From: Phragmitibacter flavus
Lineage (GTDB): Bacteria; Verrucomicrobiota; Verrucomicrobiia; Verrucomicrobiales; Verrucomicrobiaceae
Reading direction: 5' to 3'
Assembly (NCBI RefSeq): GCF_005780165.1
Contig: NZ_VAUV01000004.1
Span: 186,001 to 250,000 of the forward strand
DNA length: 64,000 bases
The notes under the pieces were generated by a model. That model searched no databases, was not told the origin of the DNA, and was given only the letters and a program-made list of their open reading frames with translations. A program made the translations under genes and the position numbers. Positions within the stretch are counted from its first letter, which is position 1. Each line of letters begins with the position of its first letter. Below, piece after piece: positions 45,604-55,123 of this stretch.

Positions 45604-46515
45604 TCAATTCGTTTCGTCCACATGACTCAGACGTTGAATGGTCGTCGGTTGATTGTTTTTCCATTTGGATTCGACGACTCGTTGAAAAAATTGTGCCCAT
45701 TCACCAGCTAGGCGTGGTTCGTTATTTCCAAGTGCGGCGATAATGGCGTTCCGGTCTCCCATCAGTGGGGTGAAAAAAGTTTCACCAGTTTTTGGATGGT
45801 ATTCCCCAAGCCATTTTTTTGAGCCTTTTTTCCACCATCCAAGCCCGGCGTGGTAAAAGTTTTTTACTCGAACACCCTTGGTATCCAGGTCCTCGACTTG
45901 CTCAGGATTAAGGAGATCCCAGAGTCCACCGTAATGATCCTGGTCATTGTGAGAACAAATCATCGCTTCCAGTTCGATCTGGTCGACTGCATAGTCATGG
46001 AAGAATTTCCAGTCTACAAAATCGGCTGCATTTTTTCCGGCATCCTGACTGGTCCTGGGCCAGCCCCCGTCGATGAGGATGTGCTGAAAGTCTGGGGTCT
46101 TTATGAGCAATCCGTCGCCTTGTCCTACATCAATGTAATAAAACTCCATTAAAGACTTTCCGCCCAAACTTTCATTCTTCACCCAACCGACACGATCCCG
46201 ACCTCTACTTCGCACCTTTGTCCGATCGACTCCCGGCTCTAGAATTTTTACGCCGTCTCCCCAGAGAAGATGAATACGCACAGGATCTTTTCCATCGCTA
46301 GATGGCTTGTCATTCCAGTAGAGTTCGGCCGTGTCCGTGCTGATGTGGTCATCGAATGGAGTGTTCATTAATATGGCTGTGTTATGAGCTTTAGAACGTG
46401 GGGCTTCCCGGTTCTCCTTGGAGAATCTATTGGCAATGGAATACTCCCTGTTACCCTTGGAATCGAAAAATATTACGCGATCAACGGAAAAATATCTATC
46501 GGGCTTTGTTGCCAT
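45604..46515 (-). CDS. MBL-fold protein, possibly C-terminally truncated
   Basis: About 303 residues from the ATG at 46515; a longer frame to 46617 exists but adds non-family sequence. The MBL strand YYIDVGQGDGLLIKTPD is followed by the metal motif CSHNDQDHYGG. Typical ComEC-like MBL proteins continue with further metal ligands (a G-D and a final His). Here the frame ends at LSHVDETN shortly after an expected C-terminal region starts, so it may be truncated or use only one metal site. It is the first gene of the minus-strand run, 124 bases before the hydrolase gene, so its place in the operon is probable but not tight. Confidence 0.65.
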   Translation of the reverse strand: MATKPDRYFSVDRVIFFDSKGNREYSIANRFSKENREAPRSKAHNTAILMNTPFDDHISTDTAELYWNDKPSSDGKDPVRIHLLWGDGVKILEPGVDRTKVRSRGRDRVGWVKNESLGGKSLMEFYYIDVGQGDGLLIKTPDFQHILIDGGWPRTSQDAGKNAADFVDWKFFHDYAVDQIELEAMICSHNDQDHYGGLWDLLNPEQVEDLDTKGVRVKNFYHAGLGWWKKGSKKWLGEYHPKTGETFFTPLMGDRNAIIAALGNNEPRLAGEWAQFFQRVVESKWKNNQPTTIQRLSHVDETN

Positions 46516-46617
46516 ACCATGAATCGTGGGGGAGCACGATGATCTGAAAATTGCTCGAATGAACAAACGAACCCACTTTACAACTTTGTGAGATCGATTT
46601 AGCTTGATCCCGCACAT

Positions 46618-46981
46618 GGAAACATGTGCCGAGGTTTAGAAGCCTCGCACACAGCGGCCCGGTGTTGGCCGCAAACGACACCCTAGCTCAGCAATGAGCC
46701 AGGGGCCATACGTGAATGTCCAGCCCTTTGGTTCGCCAGAGGGTAAAGACGTATGGAATCGTCTGTGTGCGATTCTTCTAACCTCTGGCTCACCCAGCCT
46801 GAGGATCAGCGGTGAGCAAGAACGCTCACTCTGCACTTTATGATTTTAGAAGAATCTCCGATCATTTCCTTCCTTTGGATTCAGCATCTAAGGCGATCAA
46901 AGGCGGCCAGCCTGTATCGCCAGAATTTTGGAGATGACGTCTCCGGGTTTGAACAGCAGATCCATAATTATTGAGATCATT
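46618..46981. other. Divergent intergenic region with inverted repeats
   Basis: This is the gap between the oppositely oriented effector operon and the PrsW operon, so it should hold both promoters. The inverted pair GCCAGAGG (46736) and CCTCTGGC (46782) encloses a smaller AGACG/CGTCT hairpin (46747-46764). No gene was recognised. Confidence 0.35.
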
Positions 46982-48229
46982 ATGCTGGTTTATCTATCCA
47001 TTGGCGATCGCCAGGAAGGGCCTTACAGTGTTGAGGAACTTCGGCAAAAAGTGCAGGAGGGAGAAATCGTTGCGGCAGAAACGCTGGCATGGCACGAAGG
47101 ACTGCCCTCGTGGTGCCCTCTCCAATCGGTGCTTCCCAAAGCGCAGGTTGATTCAAGATCACAGTCAAACCCGAGCTTTTTGGGACGAATCACCGATCAC
47201 GTCACCACGGCGGCAGGATCTGAAAAAATTGAGGGTTTCAGCTTGGGAAACTTCTTCTCGGAGGTGTTTTCCAAACACGACGAAGATAAAATTGAAGCGA
47301 GCTTCGCAGTAGGCACCCAGGAAACGACGCCTCCGCTTGAACTTGTGGATGCCAACTGGCCCAAGCCTTGGCTGTTCTTTCGATGCCTTTGTGCCGCAGT
47401 TATTGTCTATGCAATTTTGCTTTGGGGATATCGAAAGTTTGAAAACCCCAATTTGCTTCCTGGCATCATGCTGGTGGGATCGTTTGGCGTGCCGATCGCC
47501 ACGCTCGTGTTGTTTTTTGAAGTCAATGTGCTGAAAAATCTCTCCGTTTACCGGGTGATCAAAGGATTCATGCTTGGTGGGGTTCTCGCCCTTATTGGCT
47601 GCCTTTTCCTGTTCGAGATTCTTTCGGGATGGAATGAGCTGTTAGGGGCTTCGGTGGCAGGGCTCACCGAGGAGCCTGCCAAATTGCTCGCGGCCATCTG
47701 GCTGGTGAGACAAAAAAATATCAGCAACCCTTTGAATGGTCTGCTCCTCGGTGCGGCTGTTGGAGCGGGTTTCGCTGCATTCGAATCCGCGGGTTACGCC
47801 TTTAATATTGTGTTTGATTCACACAATCAAAACATAGCGCTTCTTTTGGATGGTGCGACTAGCGGGTTTACCAATCCTGTGCAGGCTATGATTGCCAACA
47901 TCGAAACCAGGGGACTTCTGTCACCCTTGGCTCACATCGTTTGGACTGCTATTTCTATGGCGGCATTTGTGCATGCTAAAGGGATTCGACCAATTTCCAT
48001 GGAGGTGTTCAAGGACTTCCGCTTCTGGCGCGTTTTCGGCATAGCGATTCTTCTTCACATGGCATGGAACAGCCAATGGCTGCACCAGTTCACCGGATAC
48101 TTTGGATGGCTTGGACTCGGTCTGATCGCATGGATCATCATGATCAGCCAAATGCAAAGGGGCCTCAAAGAGATCAAGCACGAGCAGTCTCTCGCGACCC
48201 ACAACCTCCAGCCATCGCCAGTCCCATGA
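46982..48229 (+). CDS. GYF_2-PrsW membrane protease
   Basis: About 415 residues from the ATG at 46982; the family begins with this strand. Residues 2-60 form a GYF_2 domain (YLSIGDRQEGPYSVEELRQK; LAWHEGLPSWCPL). Several transmembrane helices follow from about 130 (FFRCLCAAVIVYAILLWGY onward). The PrsW protease motif is TEEPAKLLAAIW (Glu230/231), with GAAVGAGFAAFESAGYAFN, HIVWTAIS and LLHMAWNSQW supplying the other conserved residues. PrsW-type enzymes cleave transmembrane anti-sigma factors or other membrane proteins. The stop overlaps the next start (ATGA at 48226). Confidence 0.85.
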   Translation: MLVYLSIGDRQEGPYSVEELRQKVQEGEIVAAETLAWHEGLPSWCPLQSVLPKAQVDSRSQSNPSFLGRITDHVTTAAGSEKIEGFSLGNFFSEVFSKHDEDKIEASFAVGTQETTPPLELVDANWPKPWLFFRCLCAAVIVYAILLWGYRKFENPNLLPGIMLVGSFGVPIATLVLFFEVNVLKNLSVYRVIKGFMLGGVLALIGCLFLFEILSGWNELLGASVAGLTEEPAKLLAAIWLVRQKNISNPLNGLLLGAAVGAGFAAFESAGYAFNIVFDSHNQNIALLLDGATSGFTNPVQAMIANIETRGLLSPLAHIVWTAISMAAFVHAKGIRPISMEVFKDFRFWRVFGIAILLHMAWNSQWLHQFTGYFGWLGLGLIAWIIMISQMQRGLKEIKHEQSLATHNLQPSPVP

Positions 48230-49449
48230 ACAATTCGAACAGCAAATGGTATTACCTGCATAATGGAGAGCCGGCGGGGCCGATTTCTCACGAAACCGTT
48301 CAGAGCAAACTGATCCGTGGAGAACTGCATTCTGATGACCTCGTTTGTGCTGAGGGGGATGAAGACTGGCGCAGCCTGGGAGAATCTCTGCCTGAACTGG
48401 TAGCAGCCACCGGCAAAGCTCCTATTCTTCCTCCAGTCTCTCCCCGAGGTTTGCCAACGAAGCGAACCAAAGTGCCAAAATCTGTTTTATGGGTGGCAGT
48501 GGCTTTAGCGCTTGCTTCGGGAGCCGCCTATTTTTGGAAGCAAGCTAATGACAGAGAGAAAACCCGCCAGATCACCATCTCTAATCTAGAACTCCAGTTG
48601 AGATATGCTTATCAATCGGGATCAAAAGGCTCTGTCCCGGCCTTGATCAAAGAGCTTCATGCAATGGCTCCGAAAAGCGAAGCCCTGATATCGGTGTGCA
48701 TGCAGATGGCCATGGATTCGCTGGGTAGGGGACTTGATTATAGTGGCGATGACGCTGCTCGATATCTGGTGATCGCCGCAAACGCGGGAATCTCTGAAGC
48801 TCAATACATGTTGTCCCGGCTGGTTATGAGTGGTAAAACGCATTTGGAGACTCCGCAACAAGCACTGGCGAGATGTCAAAGTGCGGCGGAGGCAGGTTTG
48901 CTAGAAGCACAGTTCCAGTGGGGGCTGATATTGCTTCGCAGGGATGGTGAGCAGTCAGATCCGAATGAGGCGGTTAAATGGCTAAAACTTGCTGCTGGCC
49001 GTGGGCACACCGAAGCGAGATATCAGCTGGCGACAGTGCTGCTGAAGCAAAACGAAGAAGATGCCGAAGCTCCAAAGTGGTTGAAGGAAGCAGCAGAGGA
49101 TGAACATCCTGATGCAAAGCTGATGATGGGGCTTTTGCATTTGACCGGTCAAAATGTAGTGGCGGACAATAGTCTGGCCTTCCATTGGATCAAAAGCGCT
49201 GTCGCTGCAGGATGTAGTGAAGCTACCCTCCATTTGGGTCGCTTATATGAACACGGCATCGGAACCACTGCAAACGTTGACCTGGCAGTTGAGAATTACC
49301 GAAAAGCCGGTGCCGCAGGAATTGTCGAGGCATCATTGGCCCTCGACAAACTTTTAGCCGAGTCGGAATCGAGCACGGCGGAGCTTCGATTGCCGGATTC
49401 CGTCACCACTTATCTACGACATGGCGAAATCGGATCGCCAGTTCAATAG
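48226..49449 (+). CDS. GYF_2-TM-Sel1-repeat protein
   Basis: A 407-residue protein starting at 48226, overlapping the PrsW gene. The N-terminal GYF_2 domain (WYYLHNGEPAGPISHETVQS) is followed by a transmembrane helix (VLWVAVALALASGAAYFW, about 87-105). Five or more Sel1-like repeats fill the rest (EAQFQWGLILLRRDGEQSD; EARYQLATVLLKQN; EATLHLGRLYEHGIGTTANV). Sel1 repeats are helical scaffolds for protein-protein contact. Membrane-anchored with the repeats on one side, it is a plausible partner or substrate of the PrsW protease. Confidence 0.8.
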   Translation: MNNSNSKWYYLHNGEPAGPISHETVQSKLIRGELHSDDLVCAEGDEDWRSLGESLPELVAATGKAPILPPVSPRGLPTKRTKVPKSVLWVAVALALASGAAYFWKQANDREKTRQITISNLELQLRYAYQSGSKGSVPALIKELHAMAPKSEALISVCMQMAMDSLGRGLDYSGDDAARYLVIAANAGISEAQYMLSRLVMSGKTHLETPQQALARCQSAAEAGLLEAQFQWGLILLRRDGEQSDPNEAVKWLKLAAGRGHTEARYQLATVLLKQNEEDAEAPKWLKEAAEDEHPDAKLMMGLLHLTGQNVVADNSLAFHWIKSAVAAGCSEATLHLGRLYEHGIGTTANVDLAVENYRKAGAAGIVEASLALDKLLAESESSTAELRLPDSVTTYLRHGEIGSPVQ

Positions 49450-49497
49450 CAGGCCGATCATCATCGCCCCGATGTCTATTTCATCAGCGTTTCTCCC

Positions 49498-50976
49498 ATG
49501 AAAATCATTATCGTTTCCTTCTCTCTTTTGCTCTTCCTTTGTCGGATTGCGGTTGCGGAAGTGGCTGGACTTGCTGTCGTTCACACGGGTTCCAATGCCG
49601 ACTCTTTTGCGAAGGTTTACGAATTCATTCAACTTGAACGTTTTAAGCTGAGTGCGCAAGGAAGTTTCAAGCTGACGCTGACCAATGGTCAGCCGATGGC
49701 TGGTTTGGCTGCTCATCTGCGCCAAGTCATTGAGTATCCCTCACCACACAACGATCTAACGGATGCAGCGGTCGCGACTGCCTTCCTGCAAAGCAAGATT
49801 GAGGAGATGGAAAAGGCACACAAAAAGTTCGAATACTCTCGCCCTTATCTTGTCCCTAGAATCAAGCAGGCCCGGGAAATGCTGACTCAGGCAAAAGCAG
49901 GGCGAGTGCTTATCAACGGCAATTGGATGGAGCAGTCGGCTTATGCGGCGTTGGTCGCTAAAAGAAGAAGCGAAGAAATTCCAGAGATGACAATCGATGA
50001 GCAGGCCTTGAAGCAAGTTAAGCTCAGGGGGGTCACTGACAGAACGCTCATCGTGGAACACAGTAATGGCATGTCGCGGTTATCGATGGAGAAGCTGAGC
50101 TATGGGCAGCTCAAAGAGTTTTTCCGCATTAGCGAACTGGCGAAAACCAGCGCTGAACTGAAATCGCTGCACGAGCAATTTCATCCGGAGATTATCCTCA
50201 ATGGCACCAAAAGACTGGGAGTGCGCGTGGTTGAGATCAAAGAAGACGAGATCATCATCACCAGCGAGGACGGACCAGTAGTCCTCTCTATAAAAAACAC
50301 AGAACGCAAAACGCTTGAAATACTCTCCTCCCGGTCGGCGACTCTAAATGAGCATCTCCAAGGACCGGCCAAACACTACCAGAACGGGCTATTGGCAGAG
50401 CAGGCCAAAAACTGGGGAGCTGCCTACGCAGCCTACCAACTGGCAGCGGATGGCGAACATTTGGAAGGCATGGTGAACTATGCAACATTAATTGCCGAGG
50501 GGAAAGGGGGAGACCTGGACGCATCGAAGGCACAAGATTTATTTCAACGCGCTTCAAAGCAAGGCGACGCAATCGCCGCATTCAATCTGGGTTTGTTGTT
50601 ATTTAGGTCTACGACGAAGGGGCAATCGAATGTGTCTTTGGTAACGGCGCTGGAACAGGCTGCGGCAAATGGAATTCACCAAGCTAGCCTGCTCTTGGGA
50701 GTGGTGCACCTTTCAGGGCGTGGAGCACCTGTCGATTTTGCAAAAGCGCGCAAGTTCGTGGATGAGGCCATTCGTCACTCCGTGTCCGGGGCGCAAGACG
50801 TCTTGCGAGAACTGGAAAACAAGACTGCACCGCTTGAGGAACCACCAGTGGATCATGCAAGCATTGGGACGCAATCCATCAAAGCATTAATTGAGAGGAC
50901 GTCGGGCGCTGATGCTCATAACCGGGCAACCGACTACTCTAGTTTTAGAGCGCGATTCCCCGTCCAAGACCGCTGA
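49498..50976 (+). CDS. Exported Sel1-repeat protein
   Basis: A 492-residue protein with a signal peptide (MKIIIVSFSLLLFLCRIAVA). The N-terminal half, rich in Lys and Glu, is of unknown fold (FKLTLTNGQPMAGLAAHLRQ; VLINGNWMEQSAYAALVAKR). Sel1 repeats follow from about 290 (HYQNGLLAEQAKNWGAAYAA; DAIAAFNLGLLLFRST; ASLLLGVVHLSGRGAPVDFA). The gene lies 48 bases downstream of the GYF-Sel1 gene and ends 21 bases before the lipoprotein gene, so the four form an envelope operon. Confidence 0.75.
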   Translation: MKIIIVSFSLLLFLCRIAVAEVAGLAVVHTGSNADSFAKVYEFIQLERFKLSAQGSFKLTLTNGQPMAGLAAHLRQVIEYPSPHNDLTDAAVATAFLQSKIEEMEKAHKKFEYSRPYLVPRIKQAREMLTQAKAGRVLINGNWMEQSAYAALVAKRRSEEIPEMTIDEQALKQVKLRGVTDRTLIVEHSNGMSRLSMEKLSYGQLKEFFRISELAKTSAELKSLHEQFHPEIILNGTKRLGVRVVEIKEDEIIITSEDGPVVLSIKNTERKTLEILSSRSATLNEHLQGPAKHYQNGLLAEQAKNWGAAYAAYQLAADGEHLEGMVNYATLIAEGKGGDLDASKAQDLFQRASKQGDAIAAFNLGLLLFRSTTKGQSNVSLVTALEQAAANGIHQASLLLGVVHLSGRGAPVDFAKARKFVDEAIRHSVSGAQDVLRELENKTAPLEEPPVDHASIGTQSIKALIERTSGADAHNRATDYSSFRARFPVQDR

Positions 50977-50997
50977 ACCTGAAGTTGAGAATTTTAA

Positions 50998-51495
50998 ATG
51001 CGCGTTCTCCACACTCTTATGGGCGTCCGATTTCTAGGTTTGGTAGAGTCTATTCTCTTCTTGTTGCTTGTAGCCATTTGCCTCCCTGGCTGCTCGCCAT
51101 CTCCGGGTGATGCGATCACAGACGTGCTCAACCAATGTGCAGCGATTGGTTCTGCAAGCGCGCAGTATGAACAAGACCAAGGGATTCAAGCGAGGTTCAT
51201 CGCCACAGAGTTTCAGAGGGTTGACGTCTCTGCATGCCCGGGAGATTTTCGAATGGCCTTTCAGGTTCATGTTTTTGCATGGCAAAATGCAGAAGAATAT
51301 CTCGCGAAAAACACGCTCGGCACAGCATTTTTGGAAGGCTTTTTAGCAGGCCTCACTGACAACCCCGCATGGATTGGGAAGACAAGTAGCGATGTGGCCG
51401 TAGCAAATCAGCAGATCAATGAAACCTACTTCACGCTGACTCAGGTCGCGGCAGCACATGGCGCTCGCATTCCGAGATCCGTTGCAGGTGAATGA
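50998..51495 (+). CDS. Lipoprotein of unknown function
   Basis: A 165-residue protein with a signal sequence ending in the lipobox LPGC (VAICLPGCSPSPG), so it is predicted to be lipid-anchored. The mature part is helical with no motif I can name (ACPGDFRMAFQVHVFAWQNA; LAGLTDNPAWIGKTSS). It closes the envelope operon and is followed by the AT-rich segment that starts the mobility module. Confidence 0.7.
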   Translation: MRVLHTLMGVRFLGLVESILFLLLVAICLPGCSPSPGDAITDVLNQCAAIGSASAQYEQDQGIQARFIATEFQRVDVSACPGDFRMAFQVHVFAWQNAEEYLAKNTLGTAFLEGFLAGLTDNPAWIGKTSSDVAVANQQINETYFTLTQVAAAHGARIPRSVAGE

Positions 51496-51786
51496 CTCTC
51501 GGGGTCTTTTCCGAAGTCACTTGTTACGTGCCGTTGAAAAAAATGCGGGGCAAAGCGGTTTTTCCCGAGATGTCGGTGCTAGAGCGTTTTGTTTTCTAGC
51601 CGAATCGGGAGGAGGCTCGCATCAGCTCAAGGCGAGTTTAATGCCTCTATTTCCCAATAATTTCTCATTTAAAGTGAGACGAGGTATCTGTCGGACCTGA
51701 TTGTCACAATTCGCTTCACTTGGAGAGTATAGTGTGATTTTCCAAGATTACCGTTTTTCGGATCACGGACACCGGTACCAAGCTTT

Positions 51787-52018
51787 TTATAAAGTTCTAT
51801 GGCTCAAAACTTTATAATTATAAACTTATGAATCTTCAATCGTTTTAGTGTTATTTCATACTAATCCCCTCAATATGAATGTTATAGAGATTTAGTCGTT
51901 ATAAAGTTTCGCGAAAAATAAAAGTATACAAGTTATAATTTCTGGTTGTAAAAGGTTGATCATCAACAACTTACAAAATGCTGTTGAGGAACGCGTTTGC
52001 GCATAAATAATCCCCTCA
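51787..52018. promoter_or_regulatory. AT-rich repeat cluster, candidate replication or control site
   Basis: Three copies of TTATAAAGTT (direct at 51787 and 51899, inverted at 51808) lie in 122 bases. A second direct repeat, TAATCCCCTCA, occurs at 51862 and 52008. A palindrome GTTGATCATCAAC sits at 51955-51967. The segment is much richer in A+T than its surroundings and lies at the end of the mobility module, before the replication-protein relic. It fits an origin, iteron or transfer site, or an operator array. The whole stretch from 51496 to about 52270 contains no gene I can recognise. Confidence 0.4.
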
Positions 52019-52269
52019 TGAAGCCGATGCGCCTCCCTGGGTAATCACTAAGTAATTCCCTGATGAATCCCACCCTGAGTTGATGACGATTGCCCATTTA
52101 TAAGGATAAAAGAGCCAAGATGTCGTCAAATCGTTGATGCGGGCCATTTGGAGATCCGTAAACAACGTGCCTGTGCTTTAGCGATAAAACCATTCTTCAT
52201 CCAAAACTACTTCGGAAAAGACGCGCAAATGGCAATTTCGGCAATTTACCCGTTTCAAGCCCTAACTCC

Positions 52270-52645
52270 GCATTAAGCCAACGCTTTTGACGTTTGATGC
52301 GCCGACAACACAATGGCTGCGGAACGCATGAGTGAATGCTCACAAGCATCTGTTAAACGCGCATGGTCGCTTTTGGTGGAAAAATGCGTAATTAGCCGAT
52401 TTGTCACCAATTACGGCGCTAACAGCGTTCAGTTGCTAAACAATGCATATCGACGACAAAAGTGCACAAAAAAACGTCGAAACCAGGAAATCTCGCGATT
52501 TGCCACCTTATGGCGTACAGTTCATTCGTGATTGGGAATATCTCGTTTTTAACTATCGCATCTCTTTGTATTGAAACTCCGATCATGTCGGGCGGCAAAT
52601 TCACTAATGACGCTTTAGCGCTGCATATTGATGAATTGCCAATCT
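52270..52645 (+). pseudogene. Decayed fragment of the replication-initiator-like gene
   Basis: Plus-strand sequence translates, across three frames and several stops, into a match to the middle of the intact minus-strand gene at 52973-55039. The matching pieces are FDV-stop-CADNTMAAERMSE against LDVCWADNKALGRMSE; SVKRAWSLLVEKCVISRFVT against AIKRALAFLESEGSISRLLV; LPPYGVQF against LPLYGRQF; and IETPIMSGGKFTNDALALHI against the ASPSMWGSSYLGGAMGLYV block. It is an inverted, strongly decayed relative, so two related elements or copies met here. Confidence 0.75.
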
Positions 52646-52972
52646 GAGTGCTCGAAAGTTACAAATAGCAGCTTTCGCTCACATTTTCAAGATAGCATCA
52701 AAATTGCGATCTAACATGTTAGTGCTGAAACATTGACACGTATCTGGATGGTTGACCGCAACGGTGACGTGATCAGCGCCCAGAGTTCGGACCGGGTTAA
52801 GTGTTAGTCGGTTATTTTTGCGGAGGCCGTGCCAACAATCTGCTTACTGAGCAGGCAGAGAAGACTCGGACGCGATTTCGGGGCCAACCTTAAAAAGACT
52901 GAATCGAGTGCAGCCTACAAATTCGTGCCATGCGGGACAATTTCGCATTGTGAGTGAAGTATGGCCTCCTTT

Positions 52973-55039
52973 TCAGGCAGCAGTTTTAAGGAGGGAGCGC
53001 GGTTTGGAATCTTTGATTTTCTTCTGCAACCACTCTTCCGCAAATTTAGCGGTATCGACGTTATTTGCGGACAAGTGCGTACGATGCAGCACCCACCACG
53101 CTTCAACCTGCTCAGGCTCCAGTCTTCTTAAATAGCCGAACAAACCAATAAATGGTGCATCAGGCGTCAAAACTTTCAGAGGGATACCTTTGAGTGTCCA
53201 CTCCAAGAAATCCAACGTGTCTTCGTCGAACACCCCGTTTTTACGTAAACGGAACCAGTCGTACACAATTTTCCGGGACCACACGAGACTTGGGAACAAA
53301 GCACTAAACCTGTGCGCCAGTGGATCTTGTAGGATTCCGCCACTGAACCTGCTATTCAAACCTTTAGCACGTGCAATCCAGTCGTAGATGCTGTCGTCCT
53401 GCAACGCCAAAGTGACATCCGCACCGGTGGGAGCGTAACCGGGAACGTAGCCTTGATGTTCTTTTTCTTCTGGAGCTGCATTTTTACCGGGAATAGTGCC
53501 TTCGTCTCTTTTATAGACAGCTTCTAGATTGCGATCTTCGTCAAAGACATACACGCATACTGGTCGAGGATCCTTGTAACGCTTCGCGGTGCCCGGGAAT
53601 AGTGGCAGCATGCGCTCTCCTGTTCCTACGATATGAGCTTCTTCCAAGCCAATTATGCTTTCTTGCTTCCGCATCCCAGCCAGAAGACCATGCGTCCCTA
53701 CAACAGGCAGCCTCTTGGGCTTCGCCCGACCTGCTGCTGTGCCAGGACCCTCCGGGGAGAGCTGCTCCTCTATAACGGCCTCTTCTAGCAGCGCCTGAGG
53801 CGAAGCCTGTTCTGCTGCGCCTGCCTCAGCCGCGACTGCTCTGCTGGAAGAAATTTCCGAATCCCTCTTTAGAGGGCAAGGGGTGCTAGAAGTACTTGTA
53901 CTTCTTATCTTATTATGTAGGTCCCTATCGGGCTCAGGTTCTGCTTCCTCGAAATGAAGCGTTTCACTAGGTAGATCGCTACTCCCGGTGACGTCAGAAA
54001 CGTTAAGAATTCGGGTCGACTTTTTCCTCTTGGCGTCAGACTCTGGATCGATTTCCCACTTGTGCGGCTTCTCCAGATGTTCAACCAACGTGCCCTTCTC
54101 AACGTCAACTTCCAGCCAGCAAAGACCCGCTGCGCGCAAAATACCGTTCAAGTCGACGAATTTGCTATCAAACTCTTTGGCGACACACAATGTGTTGCCT
54201 TTGCCGTCCGTAACCCAAATGCGCGTCAAAGTCTGCTCGTCGACACGCTTGTATGCAATTTCGATTCCGATGTGCGGAAACAACGTGCGCAGCTGCTCTT
54301 TGCATCCTTCCAACAATCCGTTGGGCGCTTCTTCAACATACAATCCCATTGCGCCGCCAAGATAAGAGCTTCCCCACATCGACGGTGACGCAATGCAGCG
54401 AAATGCCATCGTTAGCGCCAAGTAGCCCCAATAGGGTGTAAATTGACGCCCATACAGCGGAAGGTCTTTAAGTTGCACTTTGACCTTCTTTCCCGGAGTT
54501 CGTTTGTCGACGTTGGTTTTCAGCAATCGCATGGTGTCGACGCCGTCATTAACGAGCAAACGGCTAATCGAGCCTTCTGACTCTAAAAATGCCAACGCAC
54601 GTTTAATTGCGGTTTCACCGCGTTCCGACATGCGCCCGAGCGCTTTGTTGTCCGCCCAGCACACATCGAGCACATTTGAGCAAAGAGAGCTGATTGTTGA
54701 AAATAGCTCGATAGCGGACCACTTGCGTTTGCGAGTGCGCTTAATCAAATAATTCCGCGTTCCTTGGCCTTTACGGTAGTACACCGGAGCATGCTTCGTT
54801 AGGAGGCGAATGCTCCTCTTGCTGAACTGTCGGTAGGTTTTGATCTCATCCAACTCCTTCAGCGTCTTGTCGCTGTTTTCAACTGCCGTGAGAATATCTT
54901 CCGGGTAGTCAGCGGCGATTACCCGGTCGAACTGTTTGCCCAATCTGTTCAACGGCCTCGTGGGGTTGCTGTAGCGTGAGTAACTGTGATTGTTCCCTAC
55001 AGTATTAGGCGGAATTTTTTGACTAATGATGTTTACCAT
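52973..55039 (-). CDS. Large replication-initiator-like protein of the mobile element
   Basis: A 688-residue protein without a clear named family. Residues about 80-330 hold a helical and winged-helix-like region (GRMSERGETAIKRALAFLES) and a beta-rich block, as in plasmid or phage replication initiators. Residues 340-480 are low-complexity, rich in Glu, Ser and Ala, a likely linker. The C-terminal 170 residues form a second domain (LHRTHLSANNVDTAKFAEEW). The position next to an excisionase, regulator and integrase, the AT-rich repeats and the decayed copy all point to element replication. Primase or relaxase motifs were not seen. Function is inferred only. Confidence 0.55.
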   Translation of the reverse strand: MVNIISQKIPPNTVGNNHSYSRYSNPTRPLNRLGKQFDRVIAADYPEDILTAVENSDKTLKELDEIKTYRQFSKRSIRLLTKHAPVYYRKGQGTRNYLIKRTRKRKWSAIELFSTISSLCSNVLDVCWADNKALGRMSERGETAIKRALAFLESEGSISRLLVNDGVDTMRLLKTNVDKRTPGKKVKVQLKDLPLYGRQFTPYWGYLALTMAFRCIASPSMWGSSYLGGAMGLYVEEAPNGLLEGCKEQLRTLFPHIGIEIAYKRVDEQTLTRIWVTDGKGNTLCVAKEFDSKFVDLNGILRAAGLCWLEVDVEKGTLVEHLEKPHKWEIDPESDAKRKKSTRILNVSDVTGSSDLPSETLHFEEAEPEPDRDLHNKIRSTSTSSTPCPLKRDSEISSSRAVAAEAGAAEQASPQALLEEAVIEEQLSPEGPGTAAGRAKPKRLPVVGTHGLLAGMRKQESIIGLEEAHIVGTGERMLPLFPGTAKRYKDPRPVCVYVFDEDRNLEAVYKRDEGTIPGKNAAPEEKEHQGYVPGYAPTGADVTLALQDDSIYDWIARAKGLNSRFSGGILQDPLAHRFSALFPSLVWSRKIVYDWFRLRKNGVFDEDTLDFLEWTLKGIPLKVLTPDAPFIGLFGYLRRLEPEQVEAWWVLHRTHLSANNVDTAKFAEEWLQKKIKDSKPRSLLKTAA

Positions 55040-55123
55040 TTAAATTGGAGTGTGTTGGGATTTGCTTATTAGAATTTGCGAGGTGCCCAAGGGAGGAAGC
55101 AATGGACACCTCGCCACTACAAT

